A DNA stretch of 54,477 nucleotides. Source: an uncultured Succinivibrionaceae bacterium (GTDB lineage Bacteria > Pseudomonadota > Gammaproteobacteria > Enterobacterales > Succinivibrionaceae). The position numbers and the translations under genes were made by a program. Within the stretch, counting starts at the first letter, position 1. The number at the start of each line of letters is the position of its first letter. Below are positions 37,306 through 46,005 of the stretch, in pieces. The notes under the pieces were generated by a model that worked only from the letters and a program-made list of their open reading frames with translations, was not told the DNA's origin and did not search any database. The stretch is from positions 1 through 54,477 of the forward strand of contig CALXNX010000010.1 of the NCBI GenBank assembly GCA_944389865.1, read 5' to 3'.

Positions 37306-38162
37306 GCCAGCGCCCTCTCTAAAATAAAGTGCAGCCCTAAAAAGCACGGCAGCGCCGCCAATTGCGAATCAATTCTGTCGAGCATGCCGCCATGTCCCGG
37401 GAAAATGCGTCCCGAGTCCTTAATCCCGGCATGGCGCTTGAGCATGCTCTCCACCAGATCGCCGGCAACCGAGAACAAAATCGCCCCGATGCCGGCTAAT
37501 GTCAGCGCTAATTTCTGCGCGCTGTAGTCGCCGTACCAGCCTAAATAATCAAACAGGGCTAAAGCCAGCAGCGCCAGCACCAGGCCGCCGTACAGGCCCT
37601 CGCGGGTCTTATTGGGACTTACCGCCGGAATGAGTTTGTTTTTGCCCACCGCACGCCCAGTGAAATAGGCGCCGGTATCTGCCGCCCACACTAAGATCAT
37701 CACGGCCAGCAGCAAAAGCGCGCCGGAGTTGCAGTCAGCTGCAAAATGATGGGAGCGCAGAATGAGCAGGGCCAGCAGGAAGGGCACCAGCAGCATCAGC
37801 CCGAAGGCGAAATTGATGCCGGGCCGGGTCCAAAAGCCTGAGTACTGCGGAAAGACCTTAATCAAGGGGATCATGGCGCACCAGAACACCAAAGCCGCAA
37901 CCATTAGGATATGTACCCACAGCGGGATCTGATCTAAGACGAAAAGTCCGGGCGGGGCAAAGAAAAACGCCGCACTTGCCGCAATGGCCGCGGCAATTAA
38001 AAAAGGAAAGCGGGTTTTAAAGCCCAGCAGCGGGGCCATTTCATGCGCCGCTAAGGCGTAGGCGGCCAGCGCGCCGATGGCAAAGATGGGATAATCGGCA
38101 ACAAAGAGCCACAATAAGACCACAGCGATCAGCACCGCGGCAGTGGCAATTCTGGTTCCCAT
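37302..38162 (-). CDS. cdsA: Phosphatidate cytidylyltransferase
   Basis: CdsA makes CDP-diacylglycerol from CTP and phosphatidic acid for all phospholipids. The 286-residue inner-membrane protein has about eight helices and the family signature SVAGDLVESMLKRHAGIKDSGRIFPGHGGMLDRIDS near 232-267. An earlier WAADTGAYFTGRAVGKNKLIPAVSPNKTREG segment holds the metal-binding Asp. Its stop overlaps the dxr start, so the two are coupled. The first gene upstream is uppS, 133 bases away. Confidence 0.97.
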   Translation of the reverse strand: MGTRIATAAVLIAVVLLWLFVADYPIFAIGALAAYALAAHEMAPLLGFKTRFPFLIAAAIAASAAFFFAPPGLFVLDQIPLWVHILMVAALVFWCAMIPLIKVFPQYSGFWTRPGINFAFGLMLLVPFLLALLILRSHHFAADCNSGALLLLAVMILVWAADTGAYFTGRAVGKNKLIPAVSPNKTREGLYGGLVLALLALALFDYLGWYGDYSAQKLALTLAGIGAILFSVAGDLVESMLKRHAGIKDSGRIFPGHGGMLDRIDSQLAALPCFLGLHFILERALA

Positions 38163-38295
38163 GACGGTATTCCTTACAAAAACTTAAGGGGAGCGCCCGA
38201 TCCTTAAGACGGAAAGCGCATTTGCGCTCTATTGTAGCGCAGGTCAGGCGGCAAAAAGCAGAGGCCGCCCGCAGAGTGAAAAGTGCAGCGGCAGA

Positions 38296-39045
38296 TCAGA
38301 GCGTAGCTTTAAGCTGCGCGGAGGTGCGGCCGAAACGCCGCTCGCGCCCGGCAAAGAAGGCTAAGGCCCGGTCAAAGACTTCGGCATCAAAATCCGGCCA
38401 CAGCGTATCTGTAACGTAGATTTCAGCGTAGGCGCACTGCCACAGCAGAAAATTGGATAAGCGAAATTCCCCGCCGGTGCGGATTAACAGATCGACATCC
38501 TGCGGCACATACAGCTCAGAGCTGAACACTGCGTCATCAATGTCCTGCACCGCGATCTGTCCTGCTGCCGCTTTGACGGCTACAGCCTGCACGGCCCGAA
38601 TGATTTCAGGACGCGCGCCGTAATTTAAGGCGATGTTTAAAATCAGGGCGTCATTAGGCGCGGTGAGCGCTTCGACGTCATTTAAGATCTGCTGCAGCCG
38701 GGGCGCCAGGCGGGATTTATCTCCTGCAATCTGCACCCTGACGCCCTGGGCGTTAAGCTCAGCGGCATTATCCTGTACCGCCCGGCCTAAAAGCTGCATC
38801 AGCGCTGCCACTTCCGCCGCCGGACGCCGCCAGTTTTCACTGGAGAAAGCAAAGAGCGTGAGCATGGGAATGCCGCGCCGGCGCGCCGCCGTGATCACTG
38901 CGCGCACCGCCTGAGCTCCGGCCTGATGGCCTTTTACGCGCATTAAGCCGCGCGCTTCGGCCCAGCGGCCGTTGCCGTCCATGATCACGGCGACATGCCG
39001 GGGCAGCTTCTCCCCGGCGGACGCACTCACTGCTGTCCTGCTCAA
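38296..39045 (-). CDS. uppS: Undecaprenyl diphosphate synthase
   Basis: UppS condenses eight isopentenyl units onto farnesyl diphosphate to make the C55 carrier for peptidoglycan and O-antigen. Signature segments are HVAVIMDGNGRWAEARGLMRVKGHQAG with catalytic Asp23, LTLFAFSSENWRRP, NIALNYGARPEIIRAV, and DLLIRTGGEFRLSNFLLWQCAYAEIYVTDTLWPDF. There is no ATG. The frame opens with TTG at 39043-39045, two bases after the frr stop, with a weak binding site. A GTG at 39028-39030 preceded by AGGA is a good alternative that would shorten the protein by five residues. E. coli UppS is about 253 residues, so either fits. Confidence 0.95.
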   Translation of the reverse strand: MSRTAVSASAGEKLPRHVAVIMDGNGRWAEARGLMRVKGHQAGAQAVRAVITAARRRGIPMLTLFAFSSENWRRPAAEVAALMQLLGRAVQDNAAELNAQGVRVQIAGDKSRLAPRLQQILNDVEALTAPNDALILNIALNYGARPEIIRAVQAVAVKAAAGQIAVQDIDDAVFSSELYVPQDVDLLIRTGGEFRLSNFLLWQCAYAEIYVTDTLWPDFDAEVFDRALAFFAGRERRFGRTSAQLKATL

Positions 39046-39047
39046 AA

Positions 39048-39605
39048 TCAGACCTGCATCAGCTCTTTTTCTTTGCCGGCTAAGATCTCATCGCACTTTT
39101 TAATAAAGCTGTCGGTGAGCTTCTGGATCTGCTCCTCGCCCCCGCGCTGCTCGTCCTCAGAGATGGTCTTATCCTTAGCCATCTTCTTTAACTTATCGTT
39201 GGCATCACGGCGGATATTGCGGATCTCCACGCGGGTCTGCTCAGTTTCACCGCGCACGATCTTAACTAATTCCTTGCGGCGATCTTCAGTTAAAGGCGGC
39301 AGCGGCACGCGGATATCGGTGCCTGCAGTCACCGGATTTAAGCCTAAATCCGACTTCTGAATCGCGCGTTCAACTTCCTTAACCGCATTGCGGTCAAAGA
39401 CGGTCAGCTTCAGGGTGCGGGCATCTTCCACATTAACCTGTGCGACCTGACGCAGCGGGGTCGGCGCACCATAGTAGTCCACCATGATCCCGTCCAGTAG
39501 GCCAGGCTGTGCGCGCCCGGTTCTGATCTTGGACAGTCTGCTCTGCAGGGAGTCAATCGCCTTCTGCATGCGGCTGTCAGCGTCCTTTTTAACCTCGTTT
39601 ACCAT
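39048..39605 (-). CDS. frr: Ribosome recycling factor
   Basis: RRF with EF-G splits the post-termination ribosome. Its 185 residues match the family exactly. The start [45 protein letters not shown], the second-domain segment [23 protein letters not shown], and the C-terminal three-helix bundle ([36 protein letters not shown]) are all clear. It lies 21 bases after pyrH and two bases before uppS. Confidence 0.98.
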   Translation of the reverse strand: MVNEVKKDADSRMQKAIDSLQSRLSKIRTGRAQPGLLDGIMVDYYGAPTPLRQVAQVNVEDARTLKLTVFDRNAVKEVERAIQKSDLGLNPVTAGTDIRVPLPPLTEDRRKELVKIVRGETEQTRVEIRNIRRDANDKLKKMAKDKTISEDEQRGGEEQIQKLTDSFIKKCDEILAGKEKELMQV

Positions 39606-39626
39606 GTGATCTCCTGGTCTTTTTTC

Positions 39627-40343
39627 CTAATCGGCCACCAAGGTGCCCTCATCTGCGCCTAAGGCAGCGCGGCGCAGAGCGCCTTCCTTATTCAGGTTGA
39701 ACACTCTGATCGGCATCTGATGATCCCGCGCTAAGGCAAAGGCTGTCAAGTCCATCACCTGCAGCTCCTGAGCAATTACCTCTTTAAAGGTCAAATGCCT
39801 GTAGAGCACCGCATCCGGATGGGTGACGGGATCTGCGCTGTAGATCCCGTCCACCTTGGTGCCTTTGAAGACTTCATCGCAGTTAAGCTCCACCGCACGC
39901 AGCACGGCAGTGGTGTCGGTAGTAAAGAACGGCGATCCGGTGCCGCCGGCGGCAATTAAAACATTGCCCTGCGCCAGCAGCTCACGGCCCAGCACCGCCT
40001 GATACTGCACCGTCATCGACGGGATGCCGTAGGTGCTCATCAGCACGCAGGGCACGCCCGCGCGCTGTACCGCATCCTTCATGGCAAGGCCGTTCATAAT
40101 GGTGGCCAGCATGCCCATCTGATCGCCTACTACTCGGTCAAGCCCGGCCTTCTGCAGTGCAGCGCCGCGGAAGATGTTGCCGCCGCCTAAAACCACGGCG
40201 CACTGCACGCCCTCACGGGTGAGAGCGGCCAGTTCCTCGGCCTTATGCTGCAGGATCTCAGGCTCAATGCCGAAACCGGCGGCCCCGCCTAAGGCCTCGC
40301 CGGAGAGCTTAATTAAAACGCGGCGCGTCTGCTGTGAAGTCAT
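39627..40343 (-). CDS. pyrH: UMP kinase
   Basis: PyrH phosphorylates UMP to UDP; bacterial UMP kinase is hexameric and regulated by GTP and UTP. The 238 residues begin with RRVLIKLSGEALGG. Next come VVLGGGNIFRGAALQKAGLDRVVGDQMGMLATIMNGLAM, the nucleotide-binding LIAAGGTGSPFFTTDTTAVLRAVEL, and KGTKVDGIYSADPVTHPDA. All belong to the amino-acid-kinase fold of PyrH. It sits 13 bases after tsf in the usual rpsB-tsf-pyrH-frr order. Confidence 0.98.
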   Translation of the reverse strand: MTSQQTRRVLIKLSGEALGGAAGFGIEPEILQHKAEELAALTREGVQCAVVLGGGNIFRGAALQKAGLDRVVGDQMGMLATIMNGLAMKDAVQRAGVPCVLMSTYGIPSMTVQYQAVLGRELLAQGNVLIAAGGTGSPFFTTDTTAVLRAVELNCDEVFKGTKVDGIYSADPVTHPDAVLYRHLTFKEVIAQELQVMDLTAFALARDHQMPIRVFNLNKEGALRRAALGADEGTLVAD

Positions 40344-40356
40344 CTGCGCGCGCCTC

Positions 40357-41238
40357 TTACTTATTGGAGGCAGCGATCTGGGCCTGCACTTCCTCAGCGA
40401 AGTTGTCAGCCTTCTTCTCTACGCCCTCGCCCACTTCCAGGCGCACAAAGGAGATGACGTCAGCATTGCCGTGCTCCTTTAACATCTGACCTACGGTGAT
40501 GTTGGGATCGCGGATGTAAGCCTGACCGGTTAAAGCCACCTCGCCGGTGAACTTCTTCATGCGGCCGGCTACCATCTTCTCAGCGATTTCGCGCGGCTTG
40601 CCGGAATTCATGGCGATCTCGATCTGGATCTGACGCTCGTGCTCGACCACCTCAGCGGACACATCCTCCGGGTGTACGAACTCAGGCTTGGCTGCGCAGA
40701 TGTGCATAGCCACGTCCTTAGCTACAGTCTCATCGCCGCCCTTTAAGGACACCAGCACGCCGATGCGGCGGTTGGAGTGCACATAGACGCCTAAAGTATC
40801 GCCTTCCATATAGGCCACGCGGCGCACATCCAGGTGCTCGCCGATCTTAGCGACTAAAGCGGTTAAAGCCTCACCTACGGTAGTGCCGTCCATGGCCTGA
40901 GCCTTTAAGGTCTCAGCATCGGTGCAGCCGGCGGCTAAAGCGGTATCAGCAGCCTTCTGGGCAAAGGCGGTGAACTCAGCATTCTTAGCGGCAAAGTCGG
41001 TCTCAGAGTTGACCTCGACCAGCACAGCCCTGCCGGCGGCAGCAGCGACGGCGATCACGCCTTCAGCAGCGGTACGGCCGGCCTTCTTGGCAGCCTTAAC
41101 CGCGCCGCTCTTGCGCATGGCCTCGATGGCAGCTTCCATATTGCCATCAGCCTCAACTAAAGCCTTCTTGCAGTCCATGAAGCCGGCGCCGGTACGATCG
41201 CGCAGCTCCTTCACCATGGCGGCAGTTACGTTAGCCAT
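40357..41238 (-). CDS. tsf: Elongation factor Ts
   Basis: EF-Ts is the nucleotide-exchange factor for EF-Tu. The 293 residues match the family. An N-terminal UBA-like part ([42 protein letters not shown]) is followed by the EF-Tu-contacting TDF motif in [13 protein letters not shown] (about 79-91) and two core subdomains. It ends with [21 protein letters not shown]. It follows rpsB after about 120 bases that include a hairpin, as in E. coli where tsf lies just behind rpsB. Confidence 0.98.
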   Translation of the reverse strand: MANVTAAMVKELRDRTGAGFMDCKKALVEADGNMEAAIEAMRKSGAVKAAKKAGRTAAEGVIAVAAAAGRAVLVEVNSETDFAAKNAEFTAFAQKAADTALAAGCTDAETLKAQAMDGTTVGEALTALVAKIGEHLDVRRVAYMEGDTLGVYVHSNRRIGVLVSLKGGDETVAKDVAMHICAAKPEFVHPEDVSAEVVEHERQIQIEIAMNSGKPREIAEKMVAGRMKKFTGEVALTGQAYIRDPNITVGQMLKEHGNADVISFVRLEVGEGVEKKADNFAEEVQAQIAASNK

Positions 41239-41310
41239 TTTTCAATCCTCATATACGTAAAAGGCCGGTAAAATTCGTCAGACCAGCCTCTTTTGTTGAT
41301 AAATCTGTTA

Positions 41311-41342
41311 AGCCGCCGCAGCGCTTCCATCTGCCGGCGGCT
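41311..41342 (-). promoter_or_regulatory. Intercistronic hairpin rpsB/tsf
   Basis: AGCCGCCG (41311-41318) pairs with CGGCGGCT (41335-41342), with an inner CAG/CTG extension and one bulged C. No T-run follows, so it looks like a stability or partial-termination element between two proteins made in different amounts. Confidence 0.55.
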
Positions 41343-41361
41343 GTCATCTTAGTTAACTTAA

Positions 41362-42138
41362 TTAAGCCTGCTCAGCGGGAGCCGGTTCAGCGGCAGCTTC
41401 AGCGGCCTCAGGGGCAGCAGCAGCGGCGGCAGCTTCTTCCGCGTCAGCGCGGGTGAGCTCAGCGCGGGCAGCGTTGATGGTCTCGACCACGCCCTTTAAG
41501 TACAGTTCCACTGCACGGATGGCGTCATCATTGCCCGGAATGACGTAGTTCACGCCGTCAGGGTTGGAGTTGGTATCGACCACGGCCACTACCGGAATAC
41601 CTAAGTTGTTGGCTTCCTTAATGGCAATGTGCTCAACTTCAGCGTCGATGACGAATAAGGCATCAGGCAGACCGCCCATATCCTTAATACCGCCTAAGGA
41701 ACGGTTTAACTTCTCCAGCTCGCGAGTGCGCAGCAGCGCTTCCTTCTTAGTGAGCTTGTCGAAGGTACCGTCGGTGGACTGCACTTCAAGCTCCTTTAAG
41801 CGCTTGATGGACTGACGCACGGTCTTCCAGTTGGTCAGCATGCCGCCCAGCCAGCGGTGATCGACATAGAACTGACCGCAGGCAGCGGCAGCGGGGCCCA
41901 CTTTATCGCAGGCGGCGCGCTTGGTGCCGACGAATAAGATCTTGCCCTTGTGCGCAACAGTAGAGCTTAAGAAATTTAAAGCCTCTTCATAGCACTGCAC
42001 GGTCTTCTCTAAGTTGATGATGTGCACGCCGTTGCGGGCGCCGAAGATGAAGGGCTTCATCTTAGGATTCCAGTAACGGGTCTGATGGCCGAAGTGTACG
42101 CCTGCCTGCAGCATGTCGCGCATAGTAATAGATGACAT
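41362..42138 (-). CDS. rpsB: 30S ribosomal protein S2
   Basis: S2 is a peripheral small-subunit protein that helps dock S1. The ATG at 42136-42138 after GAGGTAATT is the right start; the frame is open 16 codons further up without a binding site. The 258 residues contain [73 protein letters not shown], and [49 protein letters not shown]. After the fold ends at about 228, a tail of about 28 residues consists almost only of Ala, Glu and Pro. E. coli S2 is about 17 residues shorter. Confidence 0.98.
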   Translation of the reverse strand: MSSITMRDMLQAGVHFGHQTRYWNPKMKPFIFGARNGVHIINLEKTVQCYEEALNFLSSTVAHKGKILFVGTKRAACDKVGPAAAACGQFYVDHRWLGGMLTNWKTVRQSIKRLKELEVQSTDGTFDKLTKKEALLRTRELEKLNRSLGGIKDMGGLPDALFVIDAEVEHIAIKEANNLGIPVVAVVDTNSNPDGVNYVIPGNDDAIRAVELYLKGVVETINAARAELTRADAEEAAAAAAAPEAAEAAAEPAPAEQA

Positions 42139-42384
42139 AATTACCTCGAGATTTTGGGTTAAGCCTCCACTGCTCCGCCGCTCCAACCGTCAAACGGCAC
42201 CCAGAGCTGACGTTTTCGGGCAGTGTGTGTTTTCCAAAAATTAAAAGTTGTAAACCAGGACCGCAGCGCTTTGCCTGCAGCCGCTCTTTTTCCGCCGGGC
42301 GCAGGCTCTCCTGCCGTCCGTCCGGTCAAAGGCGCTTAATTTTAGCATAACAAACCGCGATTTTCTGCGCTTGGGCAAGAAAAA
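42139..42384 (-). promoter_or_regulatory. rpsB leader and promoter region
   Basis: This gene-free stretch carries the rpsB-tsf promoter on the minus strand. A likely -10 is TAAAAT, read from TATGCTAAAAT near 42341-42352. The leader is over 150 bases, long enough for an S2-binding autoregulatory structure as in other gammaproteobacteria, but I did not fold it. Confidence 0.45.
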
Positions 42385-42410
42385 GCCCCGGCAGCTTTTT
42401 CTGTCGGGGC
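42385..42410 (-). terminator. Rho-independent terminator behind the chemoreceptor gene
   Basis: GCCCCGGCAG (42385-42394) pairs with CTGTCGGGGC (42401-42410), ten pairs with one G-U. On the minus strand the stem is followed by TTTTTCTT. Confidence 0.88.
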
Positions 42411-42450
42411 CCGCGCCTTCTCTGCCTTAAAAGGCAGCGTCAGCGTGCGG

Positions 42451-44061
42451 TTAGCTTAACTTAAAGCGCGCTAAGTTGCGCTGCAGATCGCGCAGGGAGG
42501 ATACCGCCTCCTGCACCACGTTCAGCGCGCCGTCGGCATCATGCGACACCTGCTGTGCGGCGCTGGAGATGGACTGCATGTTCGACGAGATCTCGGAGGT
42601 GGCAGTGGTCTGCTCTTCAGCTGCCGTAGCGATCTGCGTGATCTGGCCGTTGACCTGATTGACGTGATCGGAGACGTCATTTAAGGTCTGCTCCAAAGCG
42701 CCGGCGTGCTCGGCTACCTGATTCATATTCTCCACGCTTGCAGCCATAGACTGCGTAGCCGCAGCGGCATCATTTTGGATCTGGGTGACCATCTGCGAGA
42801 TTTCCTGGGTGGACTTTGATGTCCGCGACGCTAAGGCGCGCACTTCATCGGCCACCACCGCAAAGCCGCGGCCGGCCTCGCCGGCGCGGGCGGCCTCAAT
42901 GGCGGCATTTAAAGCCAAGAGGTTGGTCTGTGCGGCAATGTCGTCAATAGTGCTGACAATCGAGCCGATCTGCACGGTCTGATCCGCCAGCTTCTGAATC
43001 TTGTCGGCATCCTCACGCGAGCGCGCACTCTGATCGCGAATATCGTTGACGGTAGTGCGCACCACATCTACGCCCTGATTGGTGATGTTGCGCGACTGCT
43101 CCGATAAGGAAGCGGCGCTGCCGCAGTTGCGGGCGATATCCTGGGTGGTCGAGACCATTTCGTCGGAAGCGGCCGCCACAGTAATAGCCTGACTTTCCAC
43201 CTGCTTGGCATTGCTGCCGATGGCGTTGGAGGCGGACGACACTTTGTTCAAATTGCTTTCCAGCTTATCGGCGGTATCGCGCACCATCTGCAGCGAGGCT
43301 TTCAAATCATCGCGCATCTTGCGCATGTCATGCGCCAGCATGCCGATTTCGTCGGCGCTGTGATTGACGATATCCACGGTAAAGTCATTGGCGGCAATGG
43401 CGGCTGCCACCTCACCCTGCTCGCGCAGCTTGGAGGCGATGTAGTTGGACAGGAACCAGCCGATAGCGGTGCCGATAATGATGGCCGCTAAGGTAGTGGC
43501 AATCACGATAATAAGGGCAGTACTGTCGCGCAGCCCCGAGACGTCATTGGAGATTATCTGCATCAGCTCGCCGTTGATCTCATTATTGAGCTTGGAGATC
43601 TCGGTGGCCATCGGCAGCATCTGCGCTAAATAATAGGACAGAGCGTCAAAGGGCTTGGCGGCCTCGATGAGCGGCACAATGGTGTTCTGATAGTCATTGA
43701 CAAACTGCGTCTCTAAAGCCTTGACGCGATTGACGCGGATAAGATCAATGTCCACCTGCAGCTGCCTGCTGTTCTTTACTACTAAAGCCAAAGCCTGCTC
43801 GGCAGCCTGCTTACTTTCAGCCGTCTGCATCCCCGGGCTTAAATACCCGGCTACCGCATTGTTGGCCGCATTAAATTCAGCTGACAGCTGCACCAGCTGC
43901 GCGTAATCGGTGGAGATGTTCTCGCCCACCTTATCGGCAGCATTCGCGCTGGTACGCAGCGCATTGACCGCAATTAAAGCCACGATCAGGGCTAAAACCT
44001 GAATTAAGGTAAAGCCCAGCATCAATTTGGTTTTCAGCTTAATATCCGAAAATTTTTTCAT
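42451..44061 (-). CDS. Methyl-accepting chemotaxis protein
   Basis: This inner-membrane chemoreceptor passes a periplasmic signal to CheA/CheW. The 536 residues have helix TM1 at about 13-34 and a periplasmic four-helix-bundle-type sensor of about 145 residues (no Cache fold evident). TM2 is at about 181-203, followed by a HAMP region ([24 protein letters not shown]) and a long cytoplasmic coiled coil. The kinase-control tip is intact: [40 protein letters not shown]. No C-terminal NWETF pentapeptide is present. The ATG at 44059-44061 follows AGGTGAAT; a GTG two codons earlier is possible. It lies 66 bases behind a solute-binding protein gene and ends at a terminator. Confidence 0.95.
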   Translation of the reverse strand: MKKFSDIKLKTKLMLGFTLIQVLALIVALIAVNALRTSANAADKVGENISTDYAQLVQLSAEFNAANNAVAGYLSPGMQTAESKQAAEQALALVVKNSRQLQVDIDLIRVNRVKALETQFVNDYQNTIVPLIEAAKPFDALSYYLAQMLPMATEISKLNNEINGELMQIISNDVSGLRDSTALIIVIATTLAAIIIGTAIGWFLSNYIASKLREQGEVAAAIAANDFTVDIVNHSADEIGMLAHDMRKMRDDLKASLQMVRDTADKLESNLNKVSSASNAIGSNAKQVESQAITVAAASDEMVSTTQDIARNCGSAASLSEQSRNITNQGVDVVRTTVNDIRDQSARSREDADKIQKLADQTVQIGSIVSTIDDIAAQTNLLALNAAIEAARAGEAGRGFAVVADEVRALASRTSKSTQEISQMVTQIQNDAAAATQSMAASVENMNQVAEHAGALEQTLNDVSDHVNQVNGQITQIATAAEEQTTATSEISSNMQSISSAAQQVSHDADGALNVVQEAVSSLRDLQRNLARFKLS

Positions 44062-44127
44062 ATTCACCTAGCCTTAGGCGCATCCGCAGGTTTTATGCGC
44101 ACTTATCACTGCTGTATTCTAGTCCTG

Positions 44128-44925
44128 CTATTCAGCCTCAGCGTTGACCACGCCCCATTTTTCTTTCAAACGATCCAAAGTGCCGTCATATTCCATATCC
44201 CGGAGAGCCTGCAGAAAGTAGCGGGTATAAGGACTGCCCTTCTGAAAGCCGAAGGCATACTGCGAATCCTCGCGCCCTAAGATCTCCTCAGTAACGGCCA
44301 GCTTTAAAGTCGGCATGGTCCTGGCAAAATACTCCAGGATCGGCCGGTCGTAGAACACCGCATCTGCCTGCCCGTAGGCCACCGCAAAGTAGCCCAGGAT
44401 AATATTATTGATAAGGATGACTTCACTGTCCGGCAGGTTTTCGCGCACAAAGGTCTCAGCGGAGCTGGCCGCCTGCGCCATCACCTTTTTGCCTGCCAGA
44501 TCGCGATAGGATTTAATCTGCGGATTGCGCTCTTTGGAATACATCACCGCCATGCCGGTATCAAAATAGATGGGTGAATAATCCATAAACTCCGCGCGCT
44601 CATCTGTAGCCGACATGCCGCCGCAGAGGATATCCGCCTCTCCTCTCTTGATAAGCTCCATCTGCTGACCGCGCATTAATGGAAAGATGCGATCGTCATA
44701 AAATGAAAAGCCTAAGCGCCGCTGCAGTTCATAGAGAATATCTACATCAAGCCCCTGGGGCTTGGTCAGATCATCCTGCACAAAACCAAAAGGCGCAGTA
44801 GTAGGGTCAATAAACGCCCGCACAGAAAGTCCGGACAGCTCCCCGTCCGCTGCCGCATTCAAGGAAAAAAGCATGCACCCGCCGGCCAATACGGCCAGCA
44901 CGCGCTGCCGCCACTGCTTCAACAC
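44128..44925 (-). CDS. Periplasmic amino-acid-type solute-binding protein (SBP family 3)
   Basis: This 265-residue secreted binding protein has a signal peptide (VLAVLAGGCMLFSLNAAA, cleavage near 26). The family 3 fold features are LSVRAFIDPTTAPFGFVQDD, GLDVDILYELQRRLGFSF, GEADILCGGMSATDERAEFMDYSPIYFDTGMAVMY, SYRDLAGKKVMAQAASSAETFV, and the last helix GTLDRLKEKWG. Ligand is likely an amino acid or similar. The start is GTG at 44923-44925, eight bases after GGAGG. No ABC permease or ATPase lies next to it. A chemoreceptor gene follows 66 bases downstream, so it may serve sensing rather than uptake. Confidence 0.92.
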   Translation of the reverse strand: MLKQWRQRVLAVLAGGCMLFSLNAAADGELSGLSVRAFIDPTTAPFGFVQDDLTKPQGLDVDILYELQRRLGFSFYDDRIFPLMRGQQMELIKRGEADILCGGMSATDERAEFMDYSPIYFDTGMAVMYSKERNPQIKSYRDLAGKKVMAQAASSAETFVRENLPDSEVILINNIILGYFAVAYGQADAVFYDRPILEYFARTMPTLKLAVTEEILGREDSQYAFGFQKGSPYTRYFLQALRDMEYDGTLDRLKEKWGVVNAEAE

Positions 44926-45145
44926 TGCCTCATCCTCCTTAAGACTGAAACCCCGGACGGGCGCACAGCTCGTCCAGCTTTATCAGCTTATTAATTGAGC
45001 TTTACTGTATTGTCGTCAAATCCTGCTTGATTCAGCGCTAAATCTTTTAGATCTGTGAGCTCTGCTGACTTTTTGTGCTTTATTTGCACCTTTAAGGCGC
45101 AGTTCTGCCGGTCCGCCCGCCCCGGCACGGTCTTAATTAACAGGC

Positions 45146-45151
45146 TATAAT
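45146..45151 (+). promoter_or_regulatory. -10 box of the map-glnD-dapD promoter
   Basis: A perfect TATAAT lies 34 bases before the map ATG. The -35 position at 17-base spacing (CGGCAC) is poor, so the promoter may need an activator. Confidence 0.5.
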
Positions 45152-45185
45152 AACGGCCATTGAAAACCGCAGTGAGCATACATAA

Positions 45186-45980
45186 ATGGAAATTATCTTA
45201 AAATCGCCTTCAGAAATTGAAAAAATGCGCGTTGCCGGCGCTTTGGCAGCCAAAGTTTTAGAAATGATAGGCCCTTACGTCAAGCCGGGCGTCACTACTC
45301 TGGAATTAGATGAAATCATGCAGGACTTTATTGAAAATAAAGAACATGCGATTTCCGCCTGCCTTAACTATCACGGCTATCCCAAGTGCACCTGCATCAG
45401 CATCAATGAAGAAGTCTGTCACGGCATTCCCTCCCCGGCCCGCCGCCTGCACGAGGGCGACATCGTCAATATAGATGTCACCGTGATCAAGGACGGCTTC
45501 CACGGCGACACTTCCAAAATGTTTATTGTGGGCCATGACACTACCCCGCAGCGCCGCAGTCTGTGCCGCTGCGCCCAGGAGTCCCTCTACGCCGGCATCC
45601 GCGCGGTCGGCCCCGGCCGCAATCTGCGCGATATCGGCAAGGCCATCACCCCGATTGCCGATCGCTGCGGCTTCTCCATCGTGCGCGACTACTGCGGCCA
45701 CGGCATCGGCCGCGGCTTCCATGAAGATCCGCAGGTGCTGCATTACTATAACGATCTGTCGGTGATCTTAGAGCCCGGCATGACCTTTACCATCGAGCCC
45801 ATGATCAACGCCGGCACCTATAAATGCCGCGTCAATCATAAAAACGGCTGGACCGTCACCACTAAGGACAAGCTGCCCTCCGCCCAATGGGAACACACGG
45901 TGCTTATCACCGATGACGGCGTTGAGGTGCTGACGCTGCGCGCGGAAGAAGATTTCCCGCGGATCTTAAAGACGGTGTAG
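45186..45980 (+). CDS. map: Methionine aminopeptidase, type I
   Basis: Map removes the initiator methionine from nascent proteins. The 264 residues match the E. coli form. All metal and catalytic residues are visible: His79 (EEVCHGIP), Asp97 (VNIDVT), Asp108 (HGDTSKMF), His172 (YCGHGIGRGFHEDP), Glu204 (FTIEPM) and Glu236 (WEHTVLIT). It heads the map-glnD-dapD group, and 25 bases separate it from glnD. In E. coli map is divergent from rpsB; here a sensor pair lies between them. Confidence 0.98.
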   Translation: MEIILKSPSEIEKMRVAGALAAKVLEMIGPYVKPGVTTLELDEIMQDFIENKEHAISACLNYHGYPKCTCISINEEVCHGIPSPARRLHEGDIVNIDVTVIKDGFHGDTSKMFIVGHDTTPQRRSLCRCAQESLYAGIRAVGPGRNLRDIGKAITPIADRCGFSIVRDYCGHGIGRGFHEDPQVLHYYNDLSVILEPGMTFTIEPMINAGTYKCRVNHKNGWTVTTKDKLPSAQWEHTVLITDDGVEVLTLRAEEDFPRILKTV

Positions 45981-46005
45981 GCCCTGATCTGCTGGAGCGC
46001 CGCTG

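Noticed and set aside
44991..45179. 62-codon minus-strand frame before map
   Set aside because: It overlaps the map promoter region, has no family features, and looks like chance.
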